A DNA stretch of 64,000 nucleotides from GCA-2698665 sp038101125 (lineage in GTDB: Bacteria; Pseudomonadota; Gammaproteobacteria; GCA-002705445; GCA-002716945), in assembly GCA_038101125.1 (NCBI GenBank), contig JAYNVZ010000001.1:1-64000 (forward strand). The letters run 5' to 3'. Within the stretch, counting starts at the first letter, position 1. The number at the start of each line of letters is the position of its first letter. The position numbers and the translations under genes are program-made. Below, in pieces: positions 27,131-36,372 of the stretch. Under the pieces are notes generated by a model that saw only the letters and a program-made list of their open reading frames with translations, made no database searches and was not told the origin of the DNA.

Positions 27131-28513
27131 TTGAATATTAATAAAGATATCTTTAGAGCCTATGATATAAGAGGAATATATCCTGATGATCTTAATGAGG
27201 AGACTTTCTTATTAATTGGCAAAGCATTAGGTAAACAGATAGCAGAACAGTCAGATGATCCTAAAGTCAGCATATGCATGGACGGCAGAATATCAGGGCC
27301 ATCACTCAAACAAAGTCTAATTTCTGGTCTTACTTTTATGGGCGTGAACGTTATAGATATTGGGTCTCTTCCAACACCATTATTATATTATTCATTGAAA
27401 AAGTTAAATATTAATAATGGTCTAATGATTACGGGTAGCCATAATCCTTCTAGTTATAATGGCATCAAAATGGTTATAAATAATAAAACATTATTTGATA
27501 ACCATATCATTGAGATATATAAATCGATTATTTCTGATGAATTTGAAAAAAATAAGGTTGAAGGTAAATTAATTAAAGATGATGCAGTGCTAGATAATTA
27601 TATTAAAGATATTAAATTCGATATAAATATCAAATCTAAGTTAAAAGTGTCTATAGACTGTGGTAATGGTATAACCGGAGCCATAACAAGAAAAGTTTTT
27701 GATGCACTGAATATCAACTTTGATATTATTTATGAAAATGTAGATGGGAGCTTCCCAAATCATCCTCCTGACCCAACTGACGAAAGAAATCTACTAGAGC
27801 TAAAAAATAATATTATAAAAAATAAATCTGATATCGGTTTTGCATATGATGGTGATGGCGATAGAATATGTGTCGTTACAAAGGATGGTAAAATGATATG
27901 GCCTGACCAACTATTGATATTATACAGTAGAAGTATTCTAAAGAATTCTCCTGGAAAAAAGATAGTTTATGATATTAAATGCTCAAAACATGTAGAAAAA
28001 GAAATAGTCAAAAACTCAGGTGTTCCTATACTATCAAAAACAGGGCACTCATTTATAAAGAAAGCTATCATAGAAGAGAGTGCATCTATTGGTGGAGAGA
28101 TGAGTGGCCATATTTTTTTTGCAGATAGGTGGGGTGGATTTGATGATGGGATATATGCATCTCTTAGACTGTTAGAGATACTATATGAAGAAGGTGATAA
28201 CCTAAAAATATTGAATACTTTACCAAAGTCGATTACAACTCCAGAAATAAATATACCATTTAAGGGGAATAATCATTTTACATTCATGGATTTATTTGCA
28301 AAACTAGCAAAATTCAATAATGCTAGTATTATTGATATTGATGGGATAAAAATTATTTATCCTGACAGCTGGGGGCTCATTAGATGCTCGAATACAACAT
28401 CAAATCTTGTGTTAAGGTTTGAAGCTGATGACATAGATGCAATGTCAAAAATTCAATCTTTAGTGAAAGATGAGATGTTAAAGATAGATAATAAACTTGA
28501 ACTACCGTTTTAA
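27131..28513 (+). CDS. algC: Phosphomannomutase/phosphoglucomutase (AlgC-like)
   Basis: 460 aa alpha-phosphohexomutase. FRAYDIRGIYP, TGSHNPSSYNGIKM (phosphoserine), YDGDGDRI (metal loop) and GGEMSGHIFF (sugar loop) occur in order. It interconverts mannose- or glucose-1- and 6-phosphates for lipopolysaccharide sugars. A TTG at 27131 is the best start since the family N-terminus (FRAYDIRG) follows at once. Position between dut and argB matches Pseudomonas algC. Confidence 0.92.
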   Translation: MNINKDIFRAYDIRGIYPDDLNEETFLLIGKALGKQIAEQSDDPKVSICMDGRISGPSLKQSLISGLTFMGVNVIDIGSLPTPLLYYSLKKLNINNGLMITGSHNPSSYNGIKMVINNKTLFDNHIIEIYKSIISDEFEKNKVEGKLIKDDAVLDNYIKDIKFDINIKSKLKVSIDCGNGITGAITRKVFDALNINFDIIYENVDGSFPNHPPDPTDERNLLELKNNIIKNKSDIGFAYDGDGDRICVVTKDGKMIWPDQLLILYSRSILKNSPGKKIVYDIKCSKHVEKEIVKNSGVPILSKTGHSFIKKAIIEESASIGGEMSGHIFFADRWGGFDDGIYASLRLLEILYEEGDNLKILNTLPKSITTPEINIPFKGNNHFTFMDLFAKLAKFNNASIIDIDGIKIIYPDSWGLIRCSNTTSNLVLRFEADDIDAMSKIQSLVKDEMLKIDNKLELPF

Positions 28514-28518
28514 ATAAA

Positions 28519-29418
28519 ATGACAAAAGAAAAAGTTACATATAGAGATAATGATAATGTTAAACCTAGTACTGCTAAGGTACTCATTGAGGCTTTGCCAT
28601 ATATCCAACAACTATCTAATAAAGTTATAGTTGTTAAATTTGGTGGAAATGCAATGACGGATGATACATTAAGAAATAATTTTGCAAGAGATATGGTTCT
28701 TCTCAAACAAGTAGGACTACATCCTGTGATTGTCCATGGTGGCGGGCCGCAAATAACATCTTATCTTAAAAAGCTAGGAATTGTATCTGAATTTGCAAAT
28801 GGACTAAGAATCACTGATCCTGAATCTGTACATATAATAGAAATGGTTTTAGGTGGTCTTGTTAATAAAGATATAGTCAATTCTATTACGTCGCATGGCG
28901 GCAAAGCTGTAGGCCTTTCTGGTAAAGATGGTGGTTTAATTAGAGCTAAGAAAGTTATAGGGGAAGGTGAATTTAAGAATATAGATTTTAAAAATACTGG
29001 AACAGTCCAAAGTATTGATCCAGAGGTAGTAAGCCTATTAGATGGTTCGCCATTTATTCCAGTTATTGCTCCGATCGGAATTGGAGATGATGGTAAAACA
29101 TATAATATTAATGCAGACTTAGTTGCTGGTAAAATGGCGCATATTCTTGAAGCTGGTAAGTATCTTATTCTAACAAATACTAGTGGCTTATTAGATGAAA
29201 AGAATAATCTAATTAAATCAATTAACGCAGATCAAGTCAGGACGCTGATACATAAAGGAGTTATATCTAAAGGCATGCTACCAAAGATAGAGTCTGCTCT
29301 AGAGGCAGTATCATCTGGTGTCGAACACGTTCAAATCATAGATGGAACCGTAGATCATGCAGTCTTATTAGAATTATTCACAGATTCTGGTATAGGAACG
29401 ATGATTCGTAGGTCATAG
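28519..29418 (+). CDS. argB: Acetylglutamate kinase
   Basis: 299 aa. VVKFGGNAM, VIVHGGGPQI, ADLVAGKMAHIL and GVISKGMLPKIESAL are typical of ArgB. The N-terminal extension before the kinase core suggests the arginine-inhibited hexameric type found in Pseudomonas. Second step of arginine synthesis; argH is at 45628. It follows the mutase gene by five bases. Confidence 0.96.
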   Translation: MTKEKVTYRDNDNVKPSTAKVLIEALPYIQQLSNKVIVVKFGGNAMTDDTLRNNFARDMVLLKQVGLHPVIVHGGGPQITSYLKKLGIVSEFANGLRITDPESVHIIEMVLGGLVNKDIVNSITSHGGKAVGLSGKDGGLIRAKKVIGEGEFKNIDFKNTGTVQSIDPEVVSLLDGSPFIPVIAPIGIGDDGKTYNINADLVAGKMAHILEAGKYLILTNTSGLLDEKNNLIKSINADQVRTLIHKGVISKGMLPKIESALEAVSSGVEHVQIIDGTVDHAVLLELFTDSGIGTMIRRS

Positions 29419-29419
29419 A

Positions 29420-30166
29420 TTGCTAGAGTATATATTTCTATTCTTAGTTTCTATAGTTTCAAATATTTTTTCAGCCTTTTCCGGTGGAGGCGCCGGCGTT
29501 ATTCAACTTCCCGCAATCCTGCTACTCTTCGATATTGCATTTATAAATGCATTAACAGTTCATAAAATTGCAACTGTAGCACTTGGCATAGGTGCCACTG
29601 CTAAATTTGCAACAAAAATTGGTTTTGATAAAACTTTGATCATTCAGTTTTTATTAGTAGGTATTCCAGGAGTGATAATAGGCGCGAATATAATAGCGTT
29701 AACCAATGAAACACTAGCTAGAATATTATTAGGAATATTAATATCATCGATTGGGATATATACAATATTTAAAAAAGAATATGGAGAAGAAAACAGATAT
29801 AACAATAATGGTAACTATAAAGTATTTGGTCTAACGCTAGTATTTATATCAGGAGTACTTAATGGGTCGCTTTCTGCAGGCACAGGGTTATTATTTACAA
29901 TAATATTAATCTCTATTTATAAGATGGATTATAAAAATGCTATTGCATATACACTTATTGTAGTAGGTTTCTTTTATAATTCCGTTGGCGCTATAACACT
30001 TGGAATGTTAACTGAAATTAACTGGAATATATTGCCAGTTCTATTCATAGGATCGTTGATAGGTGGCTACGTAGGGGCTAGACTATCCCTGTCCAAGAGT
30101 AATCAAACAATAAAGATTATCTATCAGATTGTGACAATATCAGTTGGAATAAGTCTAATATATTAA
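29420..30166 (+). CDS. TSUP-family (TauE/SafE) membrane permease
   Basis: 248 aa with about eight hydrophobic spans. Two half-repeats carry FSGGGAGVIQLPAILL and GVLNGSLSAGTGLLFT, the paired motifs of the sulfite/organosulfonate exporter family. Substrate is unknown (sulfite, taurine, sulfoacetate or similar). The TTG start lies two bases from the argB stop. The stop codon abuts the pyrE stop (TAA|TTA at 30164-30169). Confidence 0.85.
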   Translation: MLEYIFLFLVSIVSNIFSAFSGGGAGVIQLPAILLLFDIAFINALTVHKIATVALGIGATAKFATKIGFDKTLIIQFLLVGIPGVIIGANIIALTNETLARILLGILISSIGIYTIFKKEYGEENRYNNNGNYKVFGLTLVFISGVLNGSLSAGTGLLFTIILISIYKMDYKNAIAYTLIVVGFFYNSVGAITLGMLTEINWNILPVLFIGSLIGGYVGARLSLSKSNQTIKIIYQIVTISVGISLIY

Positions 30167-30805
30167 TTATCTCTTATACTGAGAGATATACTTCTCCATC
30201 TCTGATAAATGAGGAGACAAAGAATTATCAGTTTTAATATAATCGATTATGTCCTCTAACGTTATGATGGAATATACATTTACTGAGTGATCGTCATTAA
30301 GTTCTTTTGATGCTCGTTCCTCATTGCCAACTTCCATCCTATCAAATGCTACTAATACTGATGATGGTTGTGCATCATTTTTTTTAAGAAGGTTTATACT
30401 GTCACTTATCGATTTACCCGAAGAAATAACATCATCCACAATTAATGCTTTCCCATTGGGTTTTGTACCTACAAAGATGCCAGACTCTCCATGAGTTTTT
30501 GCTTCTTTACGGTTATGACAATATGGCTTGTTAATATTATGTTTAGTATACAGTGTCTGGCTTATTGATGTTGCTAATGTAATCCCTTTATACGCAGGGC
30601 CGAATAAAAAATCATAATTAAGCGAATTTGTAATTATTGATTCTGAGTAAAAACCAGCAAGGGAACTGAGCAAGTGGCCATCATTACATAATCCTGTGTT
30701 AAAAAAATATGGACTTTCTCTGCCGGAATTTAATGTAAAACTGCCAAAACGTAGTATTTCATGATTTAATGTGAATTCTATAAATTGTTTTTTAAGGTTG
30801 TTCAT
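30167..30805 (-). CDS. pyrE: Orotate phosphoribosyltransferase
   Basis: 212 aa. ALIVDDVISSGKSISDS is the PRPP-binding loop, FGPAYKGITLATSI and YCHNRKEAKTHGESG the orotate and catalytic loops. It makes OMP in pyrimidine synthesis. It is divergent from the ExoIII/Crc-like gene (47-bp spacer), the same pyrE/crc arrangement as in Pseudomonas. Confidence 0.96.
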   Translation of the reverse strand: MNNLKKQFIEFTLNHEILRFGSFTLNSGRESPYFFNTGLCNDGHLLSSLAGFYSESIITNSLNYDFLFGPAYKGITLATSISQTLYTKHNINKPYCHNRKEAKTHGESGIFVGTKPNGKALIVDDVISSGKSISDSINLLKKNDAQPSSVLVAFDRMEVGNEERASKELNDDHSVNVYSIITLEDIIDYIKTDNSLSPHLSEMEKYISQYKR

Positions 30806-30852
30806 CTCAATTTCTAGTAATATAGATATATTAACATAGAGTATAAAAAAAT

Positions 30853-31620
30853 ATGGTAGTTTTAACGTTAAATGTCTGTGGCATAAGAGCTAGCCAAAAA
30901 AAAGGTCTATTTAAATGGCTCAAGACAATAAAAGCAGACGTTATCTGTTTACAAGAGGTTAGGGCTACAAAAGAACAGATTGACTTTCAAGAATTTGTAT
31001 TACCAGGGTATACAAAATATCAGTCCGAAGCAGTAAAGAAAGGATATAGTGGAGTATGTATATATAGCAAAGAAAAGAGTACGAAAGTGAGCAAAAGCTT
31101 TGGGTCTAGAATCTTTTCTGACGAGGGTAGATTTATAGAAATTGAATTATCAAAGATAAGAATGATATCTGTATATTTTCCTTCAGGTTCATCTGGTGAA
31201 AAAAGACAAAATCTCAAATATCAATTTATGGAAAAATTTGAAAAATATATGAAAAAAATAAAAAAAAGTAAAAAGCCGACGATAATCTCTGGTGATTGGA
31301 ATATTGTTCATAAAGAGATTGATATAAAAAATTGGAAATCTAATCAAAAAAATTCTGGCTGTCTTCCTAAAGAAAGGGAGTGGCTTGATAAAGTTTTTGA
31401 TAGTTATGGCTTTATTGATGCATTTAGAGTTATAAATAATGAACCTGATAATTACACATGGTGGTCTAATCGTGGAAGAGCATGGGATAATAATGTAGGA
31501 TGGCGCATAGATTATCAAGTTATTTCACCACATGATACTGTAAAACCAATAAATGCAAAAATATATAAAAAGAAAAGATTCTCTGATCATTCTCCATTGA
31601 TCATGGAGTATAAACTGTAA
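30853..31620 (+). CDS. Exodeoxyribonuclease III-family protein, Crc-like
   Basis: 255 aa EEP-fold nuclease. LQEVRAT (Glu35), SGDWNIVH (Asp148, Asn150), NNVGWRIDYQV and FSDHSPLIM (Asp245, His246) are the metal and catalytic residues, all present. VYFPSGSSGE and IDIKNWKSNQ, plus its place beside pyrE, match Pseudomonas Crc. As I recall it, however, Crc has lost catalytic residues, whereas this protein keeps them. It is likely an active AP endonuclease/3'-exonuclease of the Crc branch. A second, canonical xthA is at 50269. Confidence 0.88.
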   Translation: MVVLTLNVCGIRASQKKGLFKWLKTIKADVICLQEVRATKEQIDFQEFVLPGYTKYQSEAVKKGYSGVCIYSKEKSTKVSKSFGSRIFSDEGRFIEIELSKIRMISVYFPSGSSGEKRQNLKYQFMEKFEKYMKKIKKSKKPTIISGDWNIVHKEIDIKNWKSNQKNSGCLPKEREWLDKVFDSYGFIDAFRVINNEPDNYTWWSNRGRAWDNNVGWRIDYQVISPHDTVKPINAKIYKKKRFSDHSPLIMEYKL

Positions 31621-31621
31621 A

Positions 31622-32860
31622 ATGATAAAGGACATAATCTCTTCCGTTAATCCATATCTCGAAAAGAAAATGCTCATTACTCTTTCGATGGGTTTTGTTT
31701 CTGGAGTTCCCTTATTACTAACTATTACTCTGTTACAAGCTTGGTTGACCGATGAAGGTGTTTCTAAGTCTACTATAGGCTTATTTGCATTAGTTGGACT
31801 TCCATATTCACTAAAATTTTTATGGGCACCAATTTTTGATCATATTACATTATCAAAATTAGGCAGAAGGAGAAGCTGGTTAATAGTGACACAGATTTTG
31901 TTAATCATAACTATTGTTTCGTTAGGTATGACTAATCCATCAATGAATGCAATGAATGTAGCTATATTGGCCACTCTAGTTGCTTTTTCGTCTGCATCAC
32001 AAGATATAGTAATAGACGCTTATAGGAGAGAATCTTTGACCGACAAAGAACAAACAATAGGCGCATCATCTTATGTGCTTGGCTATAGGATTGGGGCATT
32101 AGCTGCGGGCGCAGGTGGTTTAATTTTAGCTGACTATTTATCATATCAAATGGTATATATGTTTATGTCATTAGTGATGTTTTATGGTTTGTTCATTACT
32201 ATCATCGCTGAAGAACCAAAACATAATAATCAACCTTCTAGTTTTTTCGCCGCAGTTTATAATCCATTTATAGAGTTTTTTAATAGACATGTTTCCTTGT
32301 CAGTGCCTGTATTGATTTTGTTATTCATTCTTTTATATAAAATTGGAGATACTATGGCCCATTCCTTAAGTACTAATTTTTATTTAGATATTGGCTTCAC
32401 AAAAACTGAAATAGGCACTGTTGTAAAATTCTTTGGGTTGGTGGCAACCCTAGTTGGAGCTTTTGTAGGCGGATTAATATCATTAAGAATAGGTTTATAC
32501 AAATCATTGATAATATTTGGAATATTCCAAGCTATAGCGACTCTAGGATTTTCTATACTTGCGTATATAGGCTCTAATATATATCTACTCATGACTGTAA
32601 TATCTCTAGAAAATTTAGCTGCAGGCATGGGATATACTGCATATTTAGCTTTTATAGCAAATATGACCAATAAAAGGTTTACCGCAACACAATTTGCGCT
32701 TATGACGGCACTTATGTCATTGCCTAGAACACTTTTTTCTGGCTCTTCTGGGTTCTTGGTTGAATTATTAGATTGGGAGATATATTTTATTTTCTGTTCA
32801 CTTATTGCATTTCCTGCTTTAATAATACTAATGAAATTAAGAAGGAGCTTAAAGATATGA
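31622..32860 (+). CDS. ampG: AmpG-like muropeptide MFS transporter
   Basis: 412 aa with about twelve membrane spans. GFVSGVPLLLTITLLQAWL, SLKFLWAPIFDH, LGRRRSWL and SQDIVIDAYRRE are typical of AmpG, which imports anhydromuropeptides for cell-wall recycling. It starts one base after the nuclease stop, and its TGA overlaps the rraA start as ATGA. Confidence 0.88.
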   Translation: MIKDIISSVNPYLEKKMLITLSMGFVSGVPLLLTITLLQAWLTDEGVSKSTIGLFALVGLPYSLKFLWAPIFDHITLSKLGRRRSWLIVTQILLIITIVSLGMTNPSMNAMNVAILATLVAFSSASQDIVIDAYRRESLTDKEQTIGASSYVLGYRIGALAAGAGGLILADYLSYQMVYMFMSLVMFYGLFITIIAEEPKHNNQPSSFFAAVYNPFIEFFNRHVSLSVPVLILLFILLYKIGDTMAHSLSTNFYLDIGFTKTEIGTVVKFFGLVATLVGAFVGGLISLRIGLYKSLIIFGIFQAIATLGFSILAYIGSNIYLLMTVISLENLAAGMGYTAYLAFIANMTNKRFTATQFALMTALMSLPRTLFSGSSGFLVELLDWEIYFIFCSLIAFPALIILMKLRRSLKI

Positions 32861-33411
32861 TAAGTTTTACTACTGCTGACCTTTGTGATGATAATACAAG
32901 TATACAAATAGCAAAACCAATTTTTAAACTATTTGGCGAAAATAAAAATTTTTACGGAAGAATAAGGACTGTATCAGTTTTAGATGATAACTCTTATGTA
33001 AAAAAATTAGTCGAAGAAAAAGTTAATGGAGATGTTATGGTAGTAGATGGCAAAGGTTCAACAAAATGCGCCCTTCTAGGTGATAACTTAGCTAGAATTG
33101 CTTGTAGCAACGGATGGTCAGGATTTATTATCAATGGATGTATTAGAGATTCAGAAATAATTAATAGAATCAGTATAGGTATCAAAGCAATCAGTACCAT
33201 GCCTATAAAAAGTGAAAAAAAAGATGTAGGTGAATATGGTAAGCCATTAAATTTTGCAGATGTCATATTTACTGATGGAGATTATGTTTATTCAGATCCA
33301 GATGGAATTATAATATCAAAGAGTCAATTAATTAATGAGACAGACGCCCCTTCAGATAACAACTTGCCTTACATTCATGTAACATATGTCAAAAAAATGA
33401 GTCATGAATAA
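32857..33411 (+). CDS. rraA: RraA-like protein (RNase E inhibitor / HMG aldolase fold)
   Basis: 184 aa from ATG 32857, supported by AAGGAGC eight bases upstream and the ATGA overlap with ampG. FTTADLCDDN, LGDNLARIACSNGWSG, IINGCIRDSE and DPDGIIIS are the family motifs. In E. coli RraA inhibits RNase E; the same fold also contains hydroxymethylglutarate/oxaloacetate aldolases, so the role is not certain. It overlaps ccmA by eight bases. Confidence 0.9.
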   Translation: MISFTTADLCDDNTSIQIAKPIFKLFGENKNFYGRIRTVSVLDDNSYVKKLVEEKVNGDVMVVDGKGSTKCALLGDNLARIACSNGWSGFIINGCIRDSEIINRISIGIKAISTMPIKSEKKDVGEYGKPLNFADVIFTDGDYVYSDPDGIIISKSQLINETDAPSDNNLPYIHVTYVKKMSHE

Positions 33412-34000
33412 TCTACTAATACAATTAAAAAATATAAGCCTATCAAGAAATAATAAATCTATTATAAGAGATATGTCATTAGATATTAATTCGTCCACTG
33501 TTTTAAATATATATGGTCATAATGGGAGCGGGAAGACAACACTATTAAAAATAATTACAGGAATTACAGAGCCAACGAGTGGAAAGATTATTAATAACAT
33601 TGATCAATATGGTTCTTTTGCCTATATAGGGCATAAGCATGGTATCAAGAATAATTTAACATTGAATGAAAATTTGTTATATGGGGGTATCGAATATTCT
33701 TATGATCAGAACATGATAGATAAAGTGATTGATACATACAATATGGGCAAATATAAAAACTACTTGGTTAAAAATCTATCACATGGTCAACAAAAAAAGA
33801 TTTCACTAATGAAAGCAAATATTTCCTCTTCACGAATCTGGGTTATAGATGAGCCTTACAGTGCACTAGACAAAGATTCAGTATGTATAGTCGATCAAAG
33901 TATTTGTGACCATGTAAAAAGCGAAGGAGCTGTTATTATGTCTAATCATGAATTGATTAAGAATAAGCCATTTAATATCAATAATATAGAAATTAACTAA
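33404..34000 (+). CDS. ccmA: Heme exporter ATP-binding protein CcmA
   Basis: 198 aa ABC ATPase. YGHNGSGKTTLLKI is Walker A, NLSHGQQKKISL the signature, WVIDEPYSAL Walker B, MSNHE the switch His. The short length and the partner ccmB immediately downstream (one-base overlap) identify CcmA. It powers release of holo-CcmE in cytochrome c maturation. Confidence 0.93.
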   Translation: MNNLLIQLKNISLSRNNKSIIRDMSLDINSSTVLNIYGHNGSGKTTLLKIITGITEPTSGKIINNIDQYGSFAYIGHKHGIKNNLTLNENLLYGGIEYSYDQNMIDKVIDTYNMGKYKNYLVKNLSHGQQKKISLMKANISSSRIWVIDEPYSALDKDSVCIVDQSICDHVKSEGAVIMSNHELIKNKPFNINNIEIN

Positions 34001-34668
34001 TGAATAGTTTTTTAAAAAATATTAAAAAAGAATTTTTAATAGCTAGCAGGGCTGGGTTAGAAGTATTGATGCCGATAATATATCTTTTTATCATAATGGT
34101 ATTTTTTAATATATCTATTAGCTATGTAGAAAAAGATATCGTTGTTGAGCTTATACCATTGATGGTTTGGATATCTTGTCTTTTAATATGTGTTTTAAAT
34201 TTAGAAACAATATTTAAGGATGATTATGATGATGGCACCCTTGATATGTTTGTCATAAATGATAGATATATTGAGAGAGATATTATGGCTAAAGTGATCT
34301 CCCACTGGACACTATCAAATTTACCTGTAGTAATTATTGCACCCGTGCTGTCTTTAATTCTTGGTCTTGATATAAAAACCACATATATTCTATTTATAAC
34401 TCTTTTAATTGGAACGCCTACAATGAGTTTAATTGGTTCTATAGCTGCAGCATTAACATTGAGTTTAAAAAAAAATAAGATTTTAATCTCTATAATTGTT
34501 TTACCAATGTATATACCTATATTAATATTTGGGACAAGTGCTGTGAATAACTCATATTTTGAAATTGGTTATGAATCAGAAATACTGATGATGATAATAA
34601 TATTTTTAATATTTTTATTAGTATCACCTATTGCATGTAGCAAGGCTTTGAAAATAAGCCTAGATTGA
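34000..34668 (+). CDS. ccmB: Heme exporter membrane protein CcmB
   Basis: 222 aa with six predicted membrane spans. It begins with a cytoplasmic helix (IKKEFLIASRAGLEVLMPII); DDYDDGTLDMFV and LPMYIPILIFG are family features. It is the membrane partner of CcmA. Its 3' end overlaps that of the convergent ccmC by nine bases, so the usual ccmABC order is kept but ccmC is inverted. Confidence 0.93.
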   Translation: MNSFLKNIKKEFLIASRAGLEVLMPIIYLFIIMVFFNISISYVEKDIVVELIPLMVWISCLLICVLNLETIFKDDYDDGTLDMFVINDRYIERDIMAKVISHWTLSNLPVVIIAPVLSLILGLDIKTTYILFITLLIGTPTMSLIGSIAAALTLSLKKNKILISIIVLPMYIPILIFGTSAVNNSYFEIGYESEILMMIIIFLIFLLVSPIACSKALKISLD

Positions 34669-35385
34669 TTTTATCCACTTTGTTGATTTTTCTCTTTCCA
34701 TCAGCTCGTTTCTAGATGAGGACAATACTGCCGCAAGTAAATATGAAGTGAAGCCGATGGTTGTGTAAATAAGCGGATATAACATTTCACTTGCTATTGA
34801 TGGTGTGCTGAATTTCATTACACTTGGACCTTGATGTAAGGTATTCCACCATTCAACGGAAAAATGTATTATTGGTATATTAATAAAACCCACAATAGCA
34901 AGTATGTTTGCTGCCTTGGCACCCTTTCTGTAATCATCAAATGAATAGTATAGAAAAATAATAGACAAATAAATAAACAATAAAATTAACTCTGATGTTA
35001 ACCGTGCATCCCATACCCACCATGTTCCCCACATTGGTTTACCCCAGATTGCACCAGTAACTAGTGCCAAGAATGTAAATAAAGCTCCATTCTTAGCTGA
35101 CGCGATTGTAAGTATTTCAAAAACTTTAATTTTATAGACCAAAGTGATAATAGAACAAAAAAAGACAGCTGAATATGCAAAAAGGGATAGCCAAGCACTA
35201 GGAACATGAACATATATAATCCTAAATGCATCACCCTGCTGATAATCCTGAGGAGCAACGAATAGACCTAAATATAATCCATATGTAATGAAAATGACTG
35301 AAGCAAAAAAAGCCCAGGGTATTATTTTTGATGAAAAATAATAAAAGTTTCTAGGGGATATATTTTCAAATAGTTTTCTAAACAT
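34660..35385 (-). CDS. ccmC: Heme handling protein CcmC
   Basis: 241 aa, six spans. The tryptophan-rich WGTWWVWDARLTSELIL motif and conserved histidines (YVHVPSAW, IHFSVEWWNTLHQG) bind heme and hand it to CcmE. It lies on the opposite strand to ccmAB, convergent, with no ccmD-E-F-G-H nearby. Its upstream region (35386-35432) is short and A+T-rich. Confidence 0.95.
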   Translation of the reverse strand: MFRKLFENISPRNFYYFSSKIIPWAFFASVIFITYGLYLGLFVAPQDYQQGDAFRIIYVHVPSAWLSLFAYSAVFFCSIITLVYKIKVFEILTIASAKNGALFTFLALVTGAIWGKPMWGTWWVWDARLTSELILLFIYLSIIFLYYSFDDYRKGAKAANILAIVGFINIPIIHFSVEWWNTLHQGPSVMKFSTPSIASEMLYPLIYTTIGFTSYLLAAVLSSSRNELMEREKSTKWIKSI

Positions 35386-35432
35386 AGCTCATCTATAGTG
35401 ATTTATGATACCATAAGTATAACTTAAAACTA

Positions 35433-35576
35433 ATGAAAGACACACCAGATAAAAAACTATTAAAAGAATACGAATGTTCCCTTATTACTTGGAATAAAGG
35501 GCGTCACGGAAAATATAAAATTCTAAAGAAGAGAAATAAAAAGGCATTTAATTTGTCAATTTCCTCTCGAAAATAA
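35433..35576 (+). CDS. Possible 47-aa basic protein, unrecognised
   Basis: An ATG-to-TAA frame MKDTPDKKLLKEYECSLITW..., rich in Lys/Arg, without membrane segment or signal. It fills the gap between divergent-side ccmC and convergent cysQ, overlapping the cysQ 3' end by 29 bp. No clear SD precedes it, and I recognise no family. The compactness of the genome (otherwise an unusual 162-bp gap here) and the basic composition are the only support. Confidence 0.35.
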   Translation: MKDTPDKKLLKEYECSLITWNKGRHGKYKILKKRNKKAFNLSISSRK

Positions 35577-36372
35577 TATTATCAATCACTGATTTCCAAT
35601 CAAATGTTGGGTCTGCAATGACAAAAAATTCGTTATTAAGAAATTTAGAATTCTTATTATATTTCAACCTTTCCATGTTTTTATCAACAACTGAGCCACC
35701 TGCTTCTTCTATTAAACATTGCCCAGCCGCTGTGTCCCATTCATGTGTTGGACCTAGCCTTGGATAAAAACAACCTTCTCCAGATGCAATGGCACCAAAC
35801 TTAAGAGCGCTTGCTAGTTTTACAAATAATACATTTCCAATATGAATGGAGATTTGATCTAATATGCTTTTGTTTATTGATATACTTGTATAAACGTTGT
35901 TACTTTCACTGGACATTTTACTGGTTGTGATTCTAGTAGGGCTTTGAGAACCTTTGGCTAAAAATGCACCGCGGCCCTGATAAGCATAGTAAAAATAATC
36001 TTGCATTGGAGAGTATATTATACCAAGTATAGGATACGAGTCTTTGATCAGCGATATACAAATACAGAAATTATTTCCTTTGTCTATATAATTACGTGTT
36101 CCATCCAATGGGTCAACAATCCAAAAAGAGTCATGTTTATCCTGCCCCTCGTAGTCTTCTTCAGAAATAATAGGTATTTCCGGCGTTAATTTTTTTAGCG
36201 CATCTGAAATAATTATATTAGAGTCAATATCTATTTTAGTCACAGGGGTTTTGTTTGACTTAGTGGCAATATCAATATCAGTTTTATGATATTTCTTTTG
36301 CAGTGCACCTGCCTTAATACAAGCTTCTTGAAGTGATGGCAATATCTCTACAAATTTAGAATTACTTATCAT
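35548..36372 (-). CDS. cysQ: 3'(2'),5'-bisphosphate nucleotidase CysQ
   Basis: 274 aa inositol-monophosphatase-fold enzyme. TKIDIDSN, ISEEDYEG, WIVDPLDGTRNYI (metal site) and HEWDTAAGQCLIEEAGG are in order. It clears PAP formed in sulfate assimilation. It overlaps nudE by four bases; the cysQ-nudE-yrfG neighbourhood is common in gammaproteobacteria. Confidence 0.95.
   Translation of the reverse strand: MISNSKFVEILPSLQEACIKAGALQKKYHKTDIDIATKSNKTPVTKIDIDSNIIISDALKKLTPEIPIISEEDYEGQDKHDSFWIVDPLDGTRNYIDKGNNFCICISLIKDSYPILGIIYSPMQDYFYYAYQGRGAFLAKGSQSPTRITTSKMSSESNNVYTSISINKSILDQISIHIGNVLFVKLASALKFGAIASGEGCFYPRLGPTHEWDTAAGQCLIEEAGGSVVDKNMERLKYNKNSKFLNNEFFVIADPTFDWKSVIDNIIFERKLTN

Noticed and set aside
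32773..32856. Upstream start for rraA giving 212 aa
   Set aside because: The extra residues are an out-of-frame reading of ampG; ATG 32857 has AAGGAGC in front and matches the family N-terminus.
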